64,000 nt of DNA from Zopfochytrium polystomum (taxonomy: Eukaryota > Chytridiomycota > Chytridiomycetes > Chytridiales > Chytridiaceae): NCBI GenBank assembly GCA_025765615.1, contig JAIVFJ010000094.1, forward strand, positions 62,001 through 126,000, in the 5' to 3' direction. Shown here one piece after another: positions 31,223 to 42,291 of this stretch. The notes beneath the pieces were generated by a model, which was not told the DNA's origin, did no database searches, and worked only from the letters and a program-made list of their open reading frames with translations. Position 1 is the first letter of the stretch; each line of letters opens with the position of its first letter. Made by a program: the position numbers and the translations under genes.

Positions 31223-34200
31223 TCAAGGATTGGCTGCCGCTTCAACTGCTACGCCGCTCGCGCTGGTAGGACCAGCAGCGCTGCTTGCGGGTGCCGCTGC
31301 CGGAGCCGCAAGGTCCGATGCCGCAGCTGCTGCAGAACCAGAGGCCGCCGAGGTTGGCGGAGGCGGCATGGAATTCCGAGATTTCCGCCAGTTACGATCG
31401 TGGTAGGCGGCGCCGTGGCTGCCGCTGCCGCCCCCGGCTCCCCCACCACCGCGCCCTCCGAACGAGCCTCCCGTCGAGTTTTGTCTGTGCAAGCCTCCAC
31501 CGCCGCTGCCGCCGCCGCCGCCACCTGGCCCACCACCACCATAACCGGCATTGGCGCTGTTGCCGCCGGGTCCGCCTCCGGGTGCACCGGCGGCGCTCCC
31601 GCTCATTCCTCGGGCGCGAACAGTTGCACTCTTTACCGCATCGTCCCACTTCAAGTGGTTGCCGCACTCCACATTGTGCTTCTCGCAAAGAGCTCGGAAA
31701 GACCTATTTATTTTTCGCGGATGGATGGATAGGGCAGTTGATGGGGAAAGAACAGGTTTTGGAAGTTAGCCCAACGAAGCTTCAACGCCAAACAGCCATA
31801 ACGAGAAAAAAGACGAAAAAAAAAAGGATTGAAACTGGCGAGCGGTCAACGCTTGCTCCCGCATCGAAGGATAGCAGCTCTTTTGCAAACCTTGATAGTT
31901 GCTTCACAGACATTCCGCCACCATCGTCCTTGAATGCATAAAACAGTCGCGCGTCGCCTGCTTTGACCATGTGGAATGCAACCACTCCACACGTTTCTTT
32001 GACCTCGCGCAGAAACGCTTGCGGAAGGTGAGCCAGCTGAGGAATAGGGTTGTCGCAAGCGTCTACTGCAGCGTAAACAGTTCCGTCCGCTTGTGGTGGT
32101 GACTGCGCTTTGGCTGCAGGCGACGGTCCTTTCTTCGCGTTAACAGCCGTCGAACTTTGCGATGCGGAAGCGGTCGGCGGGGGTGCAGAAGGCGGCTGCG
32201 CGTGTTTCGAGTTGGAGGGGGTTCCATTGGCGACGACTTTTCCCTTGGTCCCACCAGAGTCTGGACTGGCATCTGGAACAGCGCTGTCGGATAATGAGCT
32301 TCCAGGTCTTGCTGCAGAGGTCACGTAGCTGGAAGGCCGCTCACGGTCTGGTAAGCTTTCACTTCCACTACCAGGCCGAGCAACCTCATCTTCCGTCTCG
32401 TCGATCTTTTCTGGAACCGATGCATTGGTGGGGCCACTTTGGCCACCGCTGTTGCCGTTGTTCATCGCGCCTGTAGTCGTCCCAGGTCCCGGGGTTCCGG
32501 GTGCTGGAGCGGCAGGTGTGTCTCCATGTGGACTTGCTCGCAAAGCACCATAGGACTTCCGGTTCAGATTCGGCCGCCCTTGCTGTGGCAGACTTTGCTG
32601 CGCCGATCCTGAGGTTCCGTTGGAATTGCTGGGTGCAAAGGGCGGGCGACGTTGGCTTTGTTGTCCGTAACCCTGCGAAGGTCCACCCCAAGCGGACGAT
32701 CCTGATCGTTCTGGCGGACCTGTCCGCTGGCTGTAGGACGTGCTAGGGCCATTCGAGTGATCAGAATCGGACCGATGGAATCTAGCAACATTGGAAGGTG
32801 CTCCGTGCTGCTGCTGCTGTTGAGGCTGTCGATGTTGACTGACATTGTCTGCGTCGGGATTAGGAAGAACCTGGTGAGCGCTTGGAACGATCGCCTCCTG
32901 GTGCATGTGCTGCTGATGGTGGTAAAGCGCTTGCGGATCCTGGTGAACCTGAGACGCCGTTGGCATGGGAGGCTGCGGGTACGGTTGGGGAGGAACCATT
33001 GGGACGGGCAAGTTTGGAGCCGGGTATGGAGTTGGGTGATCCAAGCCTGCGCGAAGCATTTGCCATAAGCCATCCGGAGCTGCAATACCGACCGGGCCGT
33101 TCCACCCGTAGAAGCTGCCAGAAGGAGACGGGGCGCTTGCTGCAGCTGCCGACAAAACGGTGCTAGCGCGAACGAGTAGCTCAAACCACACGTACGGGGG
33201 CAAGTCCACCCGCGACCAAGTCATTTCCATGGGTGCAGGCGGTACAGGAGGAAGGCCTGGAAACATGGTCAAGTTTGCGTTCGTTGCGTTTGGCGACTGC
33301 AACGATGGCGACGGAGGGAGATGGTGATGCTGGGGAAGGGTGTGGGCGGGCTGGTGCTGCTGCTGCGAGGAGTGCGCTTCAGCGAGCTGCGGCGAAGGAG
33401 TGTGTGTCTGGATCGAGCGCGTTTGGTGCTGGTTGGAGGAGGATTCCGCCGTTGCTGACGCGGCAGGTCCAGCTGACGAGGTTAGCATCGGTGAGGAGGA
33501 CGCAGAAGCGCTCGACTGCAGCTGGGGCTGGTGTTGATGCTGCTGTTGCTGGTGGTGGTGGTGCTGCTGGTGCTGCTGATGCTGATGCTGGTGCTGCTGA
33601 TGTTGCTGATGCTGCTGATGCTGCTGCTGGGGTGGAGGGCGGTTTGGGTGAGAGTAGTGATGGTGAGGGTGCATACGATGACCGCCACCACCGCTGCTGC
33701 TTCCACCGCGGTTGCGCTGCAGGCTGTGGCCACCACCCCCAGAGGCAGCCCCGCCATAAGTGCTGCTGCTGTTGCTGCCGCTCGTGTTGTACTGGCCGTG
33801 CCTGCTTGGCCCAGACCCGCTGTTGTTGTGGTGCCCTCCGGTGTTGGCTGCGCGAGCCGAGGCGGAACCAGCACCAGACCCACCTCCTCCTCCTCCGCCT
33901 GTTCCACCTGCAGCTGAAGGCCCTGGTCCGCTCGTTCCAAGGGTTTGGGGATTCGAAGACGAGGAGGAGGACGAGTTGGCCGCCGTGCTTGTGGCGGTGG
34001 CGTTTGGGTTTGGAGAGTGAGCGGCACCAGCGGTGGCTCCGGCGGAGGAAGAGGACAAGGAGTTAGATGGGGCAGAAGCAGACGCAGAGGCAGGCGGCGA
34101 TGAGAAAGAGGAGGACAAGGAGGAAGAGGAGGAGGAGGAGGAGGCGGTCGTCGACGGCGGCGGGTGATTTTGGGTTGCGGAGGGAGCAGCCGAGGTCCCC

Positions 34201-34241
34201 GATGGCGCGGTCGAATGGCCCGAAGCAGGTGGCGGCGGCAT
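31223..34241 (-). CDS. Large low-complexity protein with a small conserved-looking core, unknown function
   Basis: Probable two-exon gene. Exon 1 runs from the ATG at 34241 (MPPPPASGHS, good AAAATATGCC context) to a donor near 31892 (CAAG|GTTTGC); exon 2 starts near 31707 after AAATAG and ends at 31223, about 940 residues. The N-terminal ~350 residues are Ser/Ala/Gly with Gln/His runs. A first ordered island is MEMTWSRVDLPPYVWFELLV. The C-terminal core reads CDNPIPQLAHLPQAFLREVK, ETCGVVAFHMVKAGDARLFY, SVKQLSR and, across the intron, SFRALCEKHNVECGNHLKWD. The protein then ends in a Gly-rich tail. A donor farther downstream, retaining FAKELLSFDA, is also possible. I cannot assign a family. Gly-, Gln- and His-rich tails suggest an RNP or condensate protein, which is speculation. 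Confidence 0.6.
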
Positions 34242-34484
34242 ATTTTCCTTTTCAGAAATTCCAAGCCGATTGCAAAATAACTTCAGTGTTAAGAAGATTT
34301 GCGTGTGGGCCAAGGGCAAACAGTACATCCCCCCATTCCTAGTAGCATTGTGGGGAACTGGTAGTCTTACCGGGCAAACTGATCTGTTCGTATGGGTCAA
34401 CCGTTTTATTGCGTGTCAAAGAATTTGCGCGTTTTCTGTGTCCCGCGCTGTGGTTTCGTTTTTCATGTAGTTTTATTGTTCCTG

Positions 34485-34521
<37 letters not shown>

Positions 34522-35098
34522 CGTCCGTGTTGTAATACGTTTACTTTACTTTCGTGTTCCAGTTGTCTCCAATAACCAGCACCCAAAAAAGAAAGGTGAT
34601 TGATGGGCTCAAAAGCGGTGATCGCATCGATCGTGGATAGCACCCGCAGCCTGCTGGAGAGAAACTGAAACAACGTGATGCTATATTACGGGCCGGTTGC
34701 TTTCATTCAGGCTTCTCTGCCTCCCTGTCGAGCAGTAATTAACAATGGTTTCCAAATTGTTTTGAATTCGGGCGAAGAGAATCCCGATTAACTCGCTCCG
34801 CGACTTGGCACAAGCAAAAAAAAAGAAGCAAACAGCAGGAAGGCCCGCCCTCGGTCACTGTTTGGTAAACAAAACGTGTACAGTTACTAGTGCTGCGAAA
34901 AATTTCCGACTGAATTCTCTCAATGATTTTCAAACCAAACAGGACTCGACGATGCGCTTAGCTTGCTAACTCTTTCAATACCAATTTGCCAAGAAAAACT
35001 GTTTGTTGTTTACATGGCGTTGCCCACTATAACAGCAATAAATAACAGGCTTTAAGCTATCCCGCGCTCTGTCCTTACCTCTGCCTCGTCGATCTCTC

Positions 35099-35146
<48 letters not shown>

Positions 35147-35672
35147 ACTCTCTCTTGCTACGACTATCAATCAGTGTCACCTGGGCGCAGCACGGTCAAG
35201 CAATTGCCAATCGCAAGCACCCAGCAACTTTCAGTGGCGAACCGACGAGAGACACACACACACACATCGACATCAAACACAAACAGACACGGGCAGCCGG
35301 AAGAACAAACAGGCAAACCGGGGCGTGTGGAAGGCGAGACAGACGGACAGGGGCGAGACGGCGAGAGAAGTCAAGAAGAAAAGAAGAAAAAAAATGAACA
35401 ACCCACCAAAAAGAGGCAAAACAAGGGTATCGAACAAAAACAAAGGGAGTATGAGGGAGAGACATAATAAGAGAAAATGGAGATAAAAAATGTAAAAATA
35501 ATTCCTGGAATTCTGACAGTTCCGACCGACAGACAGGCTTTATTAGCTGACAAGAAAGATAAGAAAAAAAGAAAAAGAAAAGAAATCAATGAATACAAAA
35601 AAAAAACAGGGAGCAATTTTTTCCTTTTTTTTTGATTTTGATCAAAGAAAAACAAACAGGCAGCCGCCCGCG
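34242..35672. other. Divergent intergenic region with TG and CT microsatellites
   Basis: Separates the 5' ends of the genes at 34241 (-) and 35673 (+). TG tract at about 34489-34520 and CT tract at about 35093-35151, then A-rich DNA to the next ATG. No gene seen. Confidence 0.45.
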
Positions 35673-36699
35673 ATGCACACCTCGTCGCTCCTGTCGCTGC
35701 TGGCAAGGACCAGCGCCGCCGCCGCCGCCGTGCTGCTTGCCGCTTCCTCGCTGCCCGCCCCGCCTCCCGCGGCGCTCTGGCCGTCGTCGGCTTCGTCGCT
35801 GTGTCTCTCTCTGTCGCGGTCCCTTTCCTTCTCATCCTCCTCCTCCTCGCCGTCAACCCTCTACTCCACTTCCTCCCTCCTCCTCTCGCTGTCGACGCCC
35901 CTCGCCTTCGCCGCTGCCGCCAATGCCTCCGACCCGCCAAAGAAGAAGATGAACAAGGGCCGCGCCGCCCTCGTCATCGCAGGCCTGTTCTCCCACGCAT
36001 CGCTAGCCTGCAAGAAGCTCAAGGCCAACGTCATGTGCAAACCGTACGTCTTTGCCGCCTGCTGCCCCCCGTGTGTCTGTCTCTCTCTCTCCTCGCCACT
36101 GCCACACACCGCACCAGCCGCACCTCCCTCCTCTGTCCATCCATCCCTCATTCCCCCCCATCTTCTACGACGATCAGTGGTTCCGTTCGCAGTCGTCGCA
36201 CTCTAATGCTGTCCCTCCCCGCCCCCCCCACAATCCCTCTGTCCCTTCACATCACAGCAAATCCAAGCGCCACTCCCTCAAATGCATGCTCTGCGTCGCC
36301 CGGAAAAAGATGTTCAAGAAGCTAAAGCGGGCCTTCAAAAAGCTCAACGGCCACCACCACAGTAAGAAGACCTCCGACTTCCGCGCGGCGGCGATGGTCG
36401 ACGACGACGAAGCCAGCAGCCCGTTCGACTCGTTCGAAGGAGCCCAGGACGACGACGAGTGGATCGACGAGGACGGCCTGTTTGACGTGGACGCATCCGG
36501 CGGCGGTGGTGGTGCGGATGCGTTCGAGGACGACGAGGAGGCGGCGGATGCGTTCGACGAAGAGGATGCGTTTGGCGATTTCGACGGGCTGGACGAGGAC
36601 GGGATCGAGGACGAGGGTGCGGCGGCCGCTTTGGAGGACGACGAGGCCGTGGACGACGTGGATTTGCTGGGCGCGGGTGGAGTCGTCGAGTATTCATAG
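35673..36699 (+). CDS. Small predicted secreted protein with basic Cys-containing core and acidic tail
   Basis: Exons 35673-36043 and 36258-36699 (214-bp GT-AG intron, GTACGT donor, CACAG acceptor) give 270 residues. The start MHTSSLLSLLARTSAAAAAV with hydrophobic continuation looks like a signal peptide or anchor, and a second hydrophobic run follows at about 68-85. A basic, Cys-containing core spans the splice junction (LACKKLKANVMCKPKSKRHS, then LKCMLCVARKKMFKKLKRAF). The last ~100 residues are Asp/Glu-rich. No family recognised. The opposed basic and acidic halves suggest intramolecular charge pairing or a processed precursor; both are inference. Confidence 0.65.
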
Positions 36700-37759
36700 A
36701 GAGAAATCGCTGGCTGGGTTTTTTTGCCTCCCCTTCCTCGTTTGCTGTGCTTCTTGTTCTCTCCCAGTCTACTTCACTCTTCACCTTTCCCCGTGCATGG
36801 CTCCTTTGTGTTTTTCTTTTGTGTCTTTCTCAACTTTCTTCCACCCTCTTCTCTCTGCGTCCACTCCTCCTCCCTTGCTCCCTAATGCCTCAAAACCACA
36901 GAGGCGGCGCGAAAGCGGGCGGTGGATGGCAATCGAGACCGGGTTGGGGGTGGGGCCGTAAGGGGGGGTTTGATGCTTATTATGGTCCGGCAGCGGGCGG
37001 TGGCGGGTTCCATCCAGCTGCCGCCCAGTCTGCATTTATTCTTCTTCTTTGTGTGTTGCCGGATAGGGTTCGCCTCTCGTCCCCCTTCCCCCTTTGGTGT
37101 GTCTGTGTGCGTTGCGGCCCGCCCCAGCCTTGCATTACCGACCGACTTGGCACTGCGGGGGCTCCTTCTTCTTCTTATTTTGTTTTGGGTCAAAAGTCTT
37201 CTTCCCCTGGTATCTCTGCCCCTTCTTTGGTTTCTTCTACCTCCTTGCTCCTCCGTTCCCTACCTCCCATTAACCCCTTTTGATTTCTGGTTTTTTTTGT
37301 GGTTCCTGTGCCGAAGGTCTCTGCTACATGATTGTTTGTTCGCCTTGCTATTTTTTTTTTCTGTTTGGTGTTGTTCTTGTTGCAGTTGATGGTGAGGGTG
37401 TGTGGCTGAGCCCAATGGTGGGTGTGTGTCTGTCTGTGTGTCTGTTTGTCTGTCTGTTTGTCTGTCTGTCAACCAAAAACAAAAAGAGATGGAAAACAAT
37501 CCAGAACAAAAAAAAAAAAAAAAAAAAAAAGGTTAGATGGTTGACAGGTCCGCAGTTGTTCCTTGTCAATTGTTCGCTCTTTTTCTTCCCGATGGGTGTT
37601 GGGTGCAACTGTGTTGGCACCGCCGCTTTAAATAACCGCTACTTCTTGTTGCCCAAGTTCGCAAGAAATCGGTTCCATTGTTCTATTTCTTCTTCATTCA
37701 TTCTTCTTCTTGGTCGTCCTTCTTCCCCACCTGTCCCTTCTCCTCCTCCTCCTCACTCC
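36700..37759. other. Intergenic region between converging genes
   Basis: 3' flanks of the genes ending at 36699 (+) and 37760 (-), with TCTGTTTG-type repeats (37425-37470) and poly-A (37507-37530). A short Gly/Trp-rich frame starting at 36885 is discussed under rejected items. Confidence 0.4.
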
Positions 37760-39133
37760 TCAATAGTCACTCCCAAACCTAAAGCAATCCTCCGAAAACG
37801 AAAACGTCTGCGAATCCCACCCTTCGTTCACCAGCACGCCCTTGTCGTCCATCCCAGCCCCGGCCGCCACCAGCACCGGCGCGTAGTGCTCGGGCGACGG
37901 CGACGCCATGCGGTACGACGGCGCCTCGTACGTCGCCAGCAGCGCCGCGTCGCGCTCCGCCCCGGGCGCCGCATCCACCACCGCCGCCCTCACCCGCCGC
38001 GTAAAGTCCGTCGCCCACTCGGGCGGCGCCCGCGCGTTCCCGATCCCCATCGTCTGGAACACGCGCAGGTTGTGCGTCACGTACCCCAGCCCCAGCACCA
38101 GCACCCCTTCGTCGCGCAGCGGCGCCAGCGCCCGCCCCATCCGCAGGTACTCCTCCGGGCCCCCCCCCGCGCCGCCGCGCGTCACGGGGAGAGATAGCTG
38201 CACGACGGGGAGCTCCCGGTTCGGGAACATGTACATCAGCGGCGTGAACGCCCCGTGGTCCAGCCCGCGCTTCGGCTCGCTCGTCACCTTGAACCCCGCC
38301 GACTGGAGCAGCTGCGACGTCCGCGCCGCGAGGTCCGGCGACCCGCGCGCGGGGTACCGCACGTCGTAGAAGCTCTTGGGGAACCCGTAGTAGTCGTAGA
38401 GCAGGTCGTGCTGCGCGGCTGTAGTCACTTTGAGGCCGTTGCTGGTTTCCCAGTGCGCCGAAATGACCAGGACCGAGGTCGGGCGCTTGTCGCTGGCGAG
38501 GATCTTTTTGCCGAGGGACGCCAGGTAGCGCGGCCCGGATTCTTGGGGGGCGACGATCCAGTAGGGGTTGCCGTGCGCGAGAAAGTACGCGGGTTGGCGC
38601 GGAGGAGTCATTGCGTGGGGTTGTGGTTGTGGTTGTGGGTGTGGGTGTGGGTGTGGTGGCTTGTCAGATGGGGTCACGAGATCGTCGTCGTCGTCGTCGT
38701 CGTCGTCGAACAGGTCAAGCGGCGGCGGTTGTAGTAGTTGTTGCGGTTCGTCTTGTTCTTGCAGATGTTGTTCCTGTTGTTCTTGTTCTTGTTGTTGCTG
38801 GATCAGCAAACGCTCGAGCTCGGTGTTGGAGTCCTGGATCGCGCCGAGTTTGAAAACGTAGAGTGCGATGAGGATCGCGAAGGCAGGGATGAGCAGAAGA
38901 TTGAAGATCAGGAGGCTCGTTCGGCGTGCGGACGCGGCTGCCGACTCGTTCGGCCGGGGGCGGGAGCGGGAGCGCGTCTGCTTTTTGCGAGAGGAGGACG
39001 CGGCGGATGCGGTGGCGGATGAGTTTGACGCAGAAGAAGCAGAGGAGGTCGAGGACGAGGATGAAGAGCTGTTTGTGGGTTGGTGGTTGTTGTTGATGTT
39101 GTTTTTGGGGAGAGTATCCTGCTGTGGATCCAT
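37760..39133 (-). CDS. Predicted membrane-anchored LigB-type extradiol dioxygenase (DODA-like)
   Basis: Intronless, 457 residues from the ATG at 39133 (MDPQQDTLPK). The catalytic domain (about residues 185-455) belongs to the LigB superfamily, Fe(II) or Zn enzymes that include 4,5-DOPA dioxygenase. Probable metal-binding His residues sit in YFLAHGNPYW, VLVISAHWETS, RGLDHGAFTPLMYMFP and SPSPEHYAPVLVAAG; the family pattern YYGFPKSFYDVRYPARG is intact. Unlike typical soluble members (about 260-300 aa) it has an N-terminal extension: a Ser-rich and basic region (1-72), one transmembrane segment (about 74-94, LLIFNLLLIPAFAILIALYV), a Gln-rich stretch, an Asp run and His-Pro repeats. This predicts a type II membrane protein with the enzyme in the lumen or outside. 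Substrate unknown. Confidence 0.85.
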   Translation of the reverse strand: MDPQQDTLPKNNINNNHQPTNSSSSSSSTSSASSASNSSATASAASSSRKKQTRSRSRPRPNESAAASARRTSLLIFNLLLIPAFAILIALYVFKLGAIQDSNTELERLLIQQQQEQEQQEQHLQEQDEPQQLLQPPPLDLFDDDDDDDDDLVTPSDKPPHPHPHPQPQPQPHAMTPPRQPAYFLAHGNPYWIVAPQESGPRYLASLGKKILASDKRPTSVLVISAHWETSNGLKVTTAAQHDLLYDYYGFPKSFYDVRYPARGSPDLAARTSQLLQSAGFKVTSEPKRGLDHGAFTPLMYMFPNRELPVVQLSLPVTRGGAGGGPEEYLRMGRALAPLRDEGVLVLGLGYVTHNLRVFQTMGIGNARAPPEWATDFTRRVRAAVVDAAPGAERDAALLATYEAPSYRMASPSPEHYAPVLVAAGAGMDDKGVLVNEGWDSQTFSFSEDCFRFGSDY

Positions 39134-39209
39134 CGAGGTGGAGGCGCACCAATGACTCTTTTTATCAGGGATCGGCAGGCAGGTGAGGGAGAGCAAAGAG
39201 GGCGAGAGC

Positions 39210-39264
<55 letters not shown>

Positions 39265-40437
39265 TGAGTGAGTGAGTGAGTGAGTGAGTGAGTGAGAGAG
39301 AGAGTGAGTGAGAGAGAGAGATAAGAGAGAAGGTGAGAGGAGAGGGTGGGGGCAACAAAGACTGGGCGAGAGACAGAGGAGAGCGAGAGATAAAGATTGG
39401 ACGAACGACCAGGCAGCAAGGAAGAGCCTTGCGACAGAATTCTGGAGTTCCGCGACTTTTCCGTGGCGTCTTGCCGAACGCCAAATTCGCTGACCAACAT
39501 TCCAAAGCAGAAACCATGATTTCAAATCATAACGCAAGCCTTGTTTCATTACAAAAAAAAACAAAAACCCCCAGGTCAGTCCCCAGCCTACCACCGCGAC
39601 GGAAAACCAAACGAGATACCCTTCCTTGGTCTGGTTACTGACGTTGACTCACCCGCCCCACTCCTGAGAACTAATTAGCAGCGCGCAGTGAGAGTGTGAG
39701 TGTCTGGGTGGGTGGGTGGAATTGGAGGCGGCAGATTGGAGGCAGAGAGTTGGCTACTTTCCTTTTGCTCTGGGAAGAACAAGTCAGCAATAATGTTTGG
39801 ACCGAGTTATCGTTGTTGCACTAAGCGTGTACACTGCGAACGATTGCAGCCTGTTACGCGACGTCAGCTAAGGCGCTCAGCATTTCTCCCTCCCTCCCCT
39901 TTCAGAACGTCAAAAGAATAAAGAGCTTGCGTGACGTGCTTTGATAAAAACGTCTCGACGGGACGTTTATGTGATTTTGTCATCCCAGAAACTCCAGAGA
40001 GACTGTACTTTGCTTGGTTGAATTTGTATGCACCGAACCAAGCGGAAAATTCTAACGGAGACGGTTTCCCCTTTTCGCCGATCATTCTCACGAAGACCTC
40101 GCATATCGCTTTGTTGTCATCATAACGTATCATGTGGAGATTACCCGCAAACTCACATCTCCACCCCAATTCCTTTTTTATCCACTCTTCTCTCAGAATA
40201 GACTGACAATAAGACTGTTTAAAACTCTAACACCCTCTTTCTCCGCAGTGTGGTAGGGCCCAACGTGAGTCGGCCCAAAAACAGAGTCCGACTCGAGATA
40301 TTTTAGTCAGATGCTTGATTTGATTTTAGAGAAAAGTCTTTTAATTAATTCAAAAATCACACAAATCAGACCCAAATATGAGATCTTGGTATCAAATCTG
40401 GCTATAGATCTAGTGATGGGGGAACCACAGCTGAACT
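39134..40437. other. 5' flank of LigB gene and repeat-zone DNA
   Basis: GA and GTGA microsatellites at 39200-39325 lie just upstream of the LigB start, so the sense strand is CT-rich there. A further segment (about 40130-40210) looks like a decayed fragment of the R4 3' end. No gene supported. Confidence 0.4.
39200..39325. repeat. (GA)n and (GTGA)n compound microsatellite
   Basis: GA tract, then GTGA tetranucleotide units (about 39262-39296), then GA again. Confidence 0.9.
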
Positions 40438-40752
40438 CAATCACTGCCAATGCAGATCTGGGTGCTGGTTTGTGCTGTTGACAAAAACTTCAAGCCTTAA
40501 GTGCGATGGAAGCCAGGCGTAAACAGTTTTCCTCCTCCTCTGCTCAAGCAGATAATACAGGAGAGGTTTTTACCCTGTGCCAGTCACACTTGCCTAGCAA
40601 CAACTATAGCGTGCTATCATCATTATGTATCAATAATTCATAACAGAGTTTTCATTTCTCTCCAAGTTCAGAGATGGACCACCCACAAACACAAATCTCC
40701 ACTTCACTCGACTCACTCACTCAAAGTAGACTGTTTACCAGGAACTCTTCCC
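40438..40752 (+). repeat. Dispersed repeat R4, longest copy
   Basis: First half (TTTTCCTCCTCCTCTGCTCA, AGGAGAGGTTTTTACCCTG, GCCTAGCAAC) matches 48480-48665 in direct orientation; second half (GTATCAATAATTCATAACAG to AGTAGACTGTTTAC) matches 26165-26345 inverted. Terminal structure unclear; a SINE, MITE or old solo LTR are all possible. Confidence 0.7.
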
Positions 40753-41898
40753 ACTATCAAAGATAGTGAAGTACAGCGCAATTAGAGCAGGGAACTTGAC
40801 TATTAGGCTGAATAATTCTACATAGTAGAAAAATTTATGAAAATTTTTGGGATGACCAGAATCAATCCCTCTTTCAGATAGGGTCACGTGTTGTATATAA
40901 AATGTACGATGTGTTATATGTCGCATAGTAAAGTAAGAGCTCGTTGAGAACCTAAACAATGGCCAACACTTATGTGAGATACTTAAGAATCTCATACAAA
41001 TGCTTGATTTTATCCCAACTCATTCAATTTGAGTTTGACGTGACAATTTGAATTGAGTCCAAAGCCGCCTTTTCTTTTACTTTTTGACCTGATTCGATTT
41101 GTATGAGAGTTCCGCTATTGAGTATTGGCCTGAACCACATTATGGACCTATGGTTGGAACCAAGAGCATTGCAGTCTCATTTATGATAACCGCCCCGCCT
41201 CGCCTGCGCCAAGGTTTTCCAACACCCTCGCATTATTATTTCTTTTAGAATCAATGCGGTGATAAAGAGGTTCCACCGCAGCCTGTGCTTGTTGGTCCTC
41301 AAACTGCAGAGTTAAATCAAAATATTTTTTGGACAATTTAGCAGCAAGACAATTCTTGCGACCCTCGCGCGGCCTTCAGCCACCCGCTTGGTCCCTCTCT
41401 CTCTCTCTCTCCCTTATCCTTAATTATTTTGAGAGGTTTTCACTTTAAAGTTTTTCTTTTTCTTTGAAGGTATTTTCTGGCATTCAGAATATCTTCTTCT
41501 TTCCATCCGACAATTTCCATGGTGGTTATTCAGGTGTTTTCTAGCATTCGGAATATCTTCTTCTTCCTGCCTGACATTTACTGTGGCAGTTATTCAGAAA
41601 TCTCTTGTGAGAAAAAGGTTCTGGACATTCAGCTGCATTAGTTGGTGTCCTTCAGTTCCTTTCTGTGGTTAGGGGCAGATCAGCGTAAACCTTGCTCAAC
41701 AGTCTCCCTCTATATCGGGATCTGACCTTTCACTGTGCCTTTTCATTTACCCTCCTTCCTTATTTGTGCCTGTCCTACCCTCCCTTTTTCTTCACATGTA
41801 AGTGGGACTGATTGCTGTTGAGGGCCAACATTCTACTCGCTGCTGAATGGCCGTAGGTGGGAGTAGCCTTGTCACTTGCAGAATCAGTGCAAGGTGAG
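40753..41898. other. Repeat-zone DNA upstream of the Ty3 element
   Basis: No coding gene visible. Two related blocks near 41470-41600 (TTCTGGCATTCAGAATATC and TTCTAGCATTCGGAATATC) indicate a short internal duplication. Confidence 0.35.
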
Positions 41899-42251
41899 TG
41901 TTATGAATCACCCTCTGGAAACCTCTGGAACCTTCCAGAACATTCCTTCATGGAACCTTCTGGAACCTTCTGGAACCTTCTAGAACATTCCTTCATGGAA
42001 CCTTGTGGAACCTTCTGGAACCTTCTTTGCTTTCCTGACTTGTCTTGTTGTCATTGGTATCATTGGTATCATTGTATTACTAATTGCTCTTTCTGGAACT
42101 TTCTTGGAGTCTTGACAAGGAACACTCTCAAAAGGTATAAAAGGGGGATGGGGGACCTGTCCCATCCCTCAAGTGAATTATTGTTTCCAATACAATCATC
42201 ACTCCTCTCAGTTCCTTGTCTGCCTTGTCCTGTCCTGCCCTGTTCCTGACA
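41899..42251 (+). repeat. 5' LTR of the Ty3 element
   Basis: TGTTATG...CTGACA ends; repeated TGGAACCTTC/TAGAACATTCC blocks in the U3-like part; TATAAAAGGGGG near 42135 is a probable TATA box. Two diverged solo copies sit at 16665-16976 and 17174-17474. Confidence 0.92.
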
Positions 42252-42291
42252 TCATAATTCACTTCACCCTCTCCCACTACTCTCTGCCATC

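Noticed and set aside
36885..37080. Gly/Trp-rich frame MPQNHRGGAKAGGGWQSRPG
   Set aside because: It degrades into hydrophobic, then random sequence with no clear donor, and overlaps the presumed 3' UTR of the upstream gene. Possible but not supportable.
39864..40169. 101-residue minus-strand frame
   Set aside because: No recognisable domain, no splice context, and it overlaps decayed repeat DNA.
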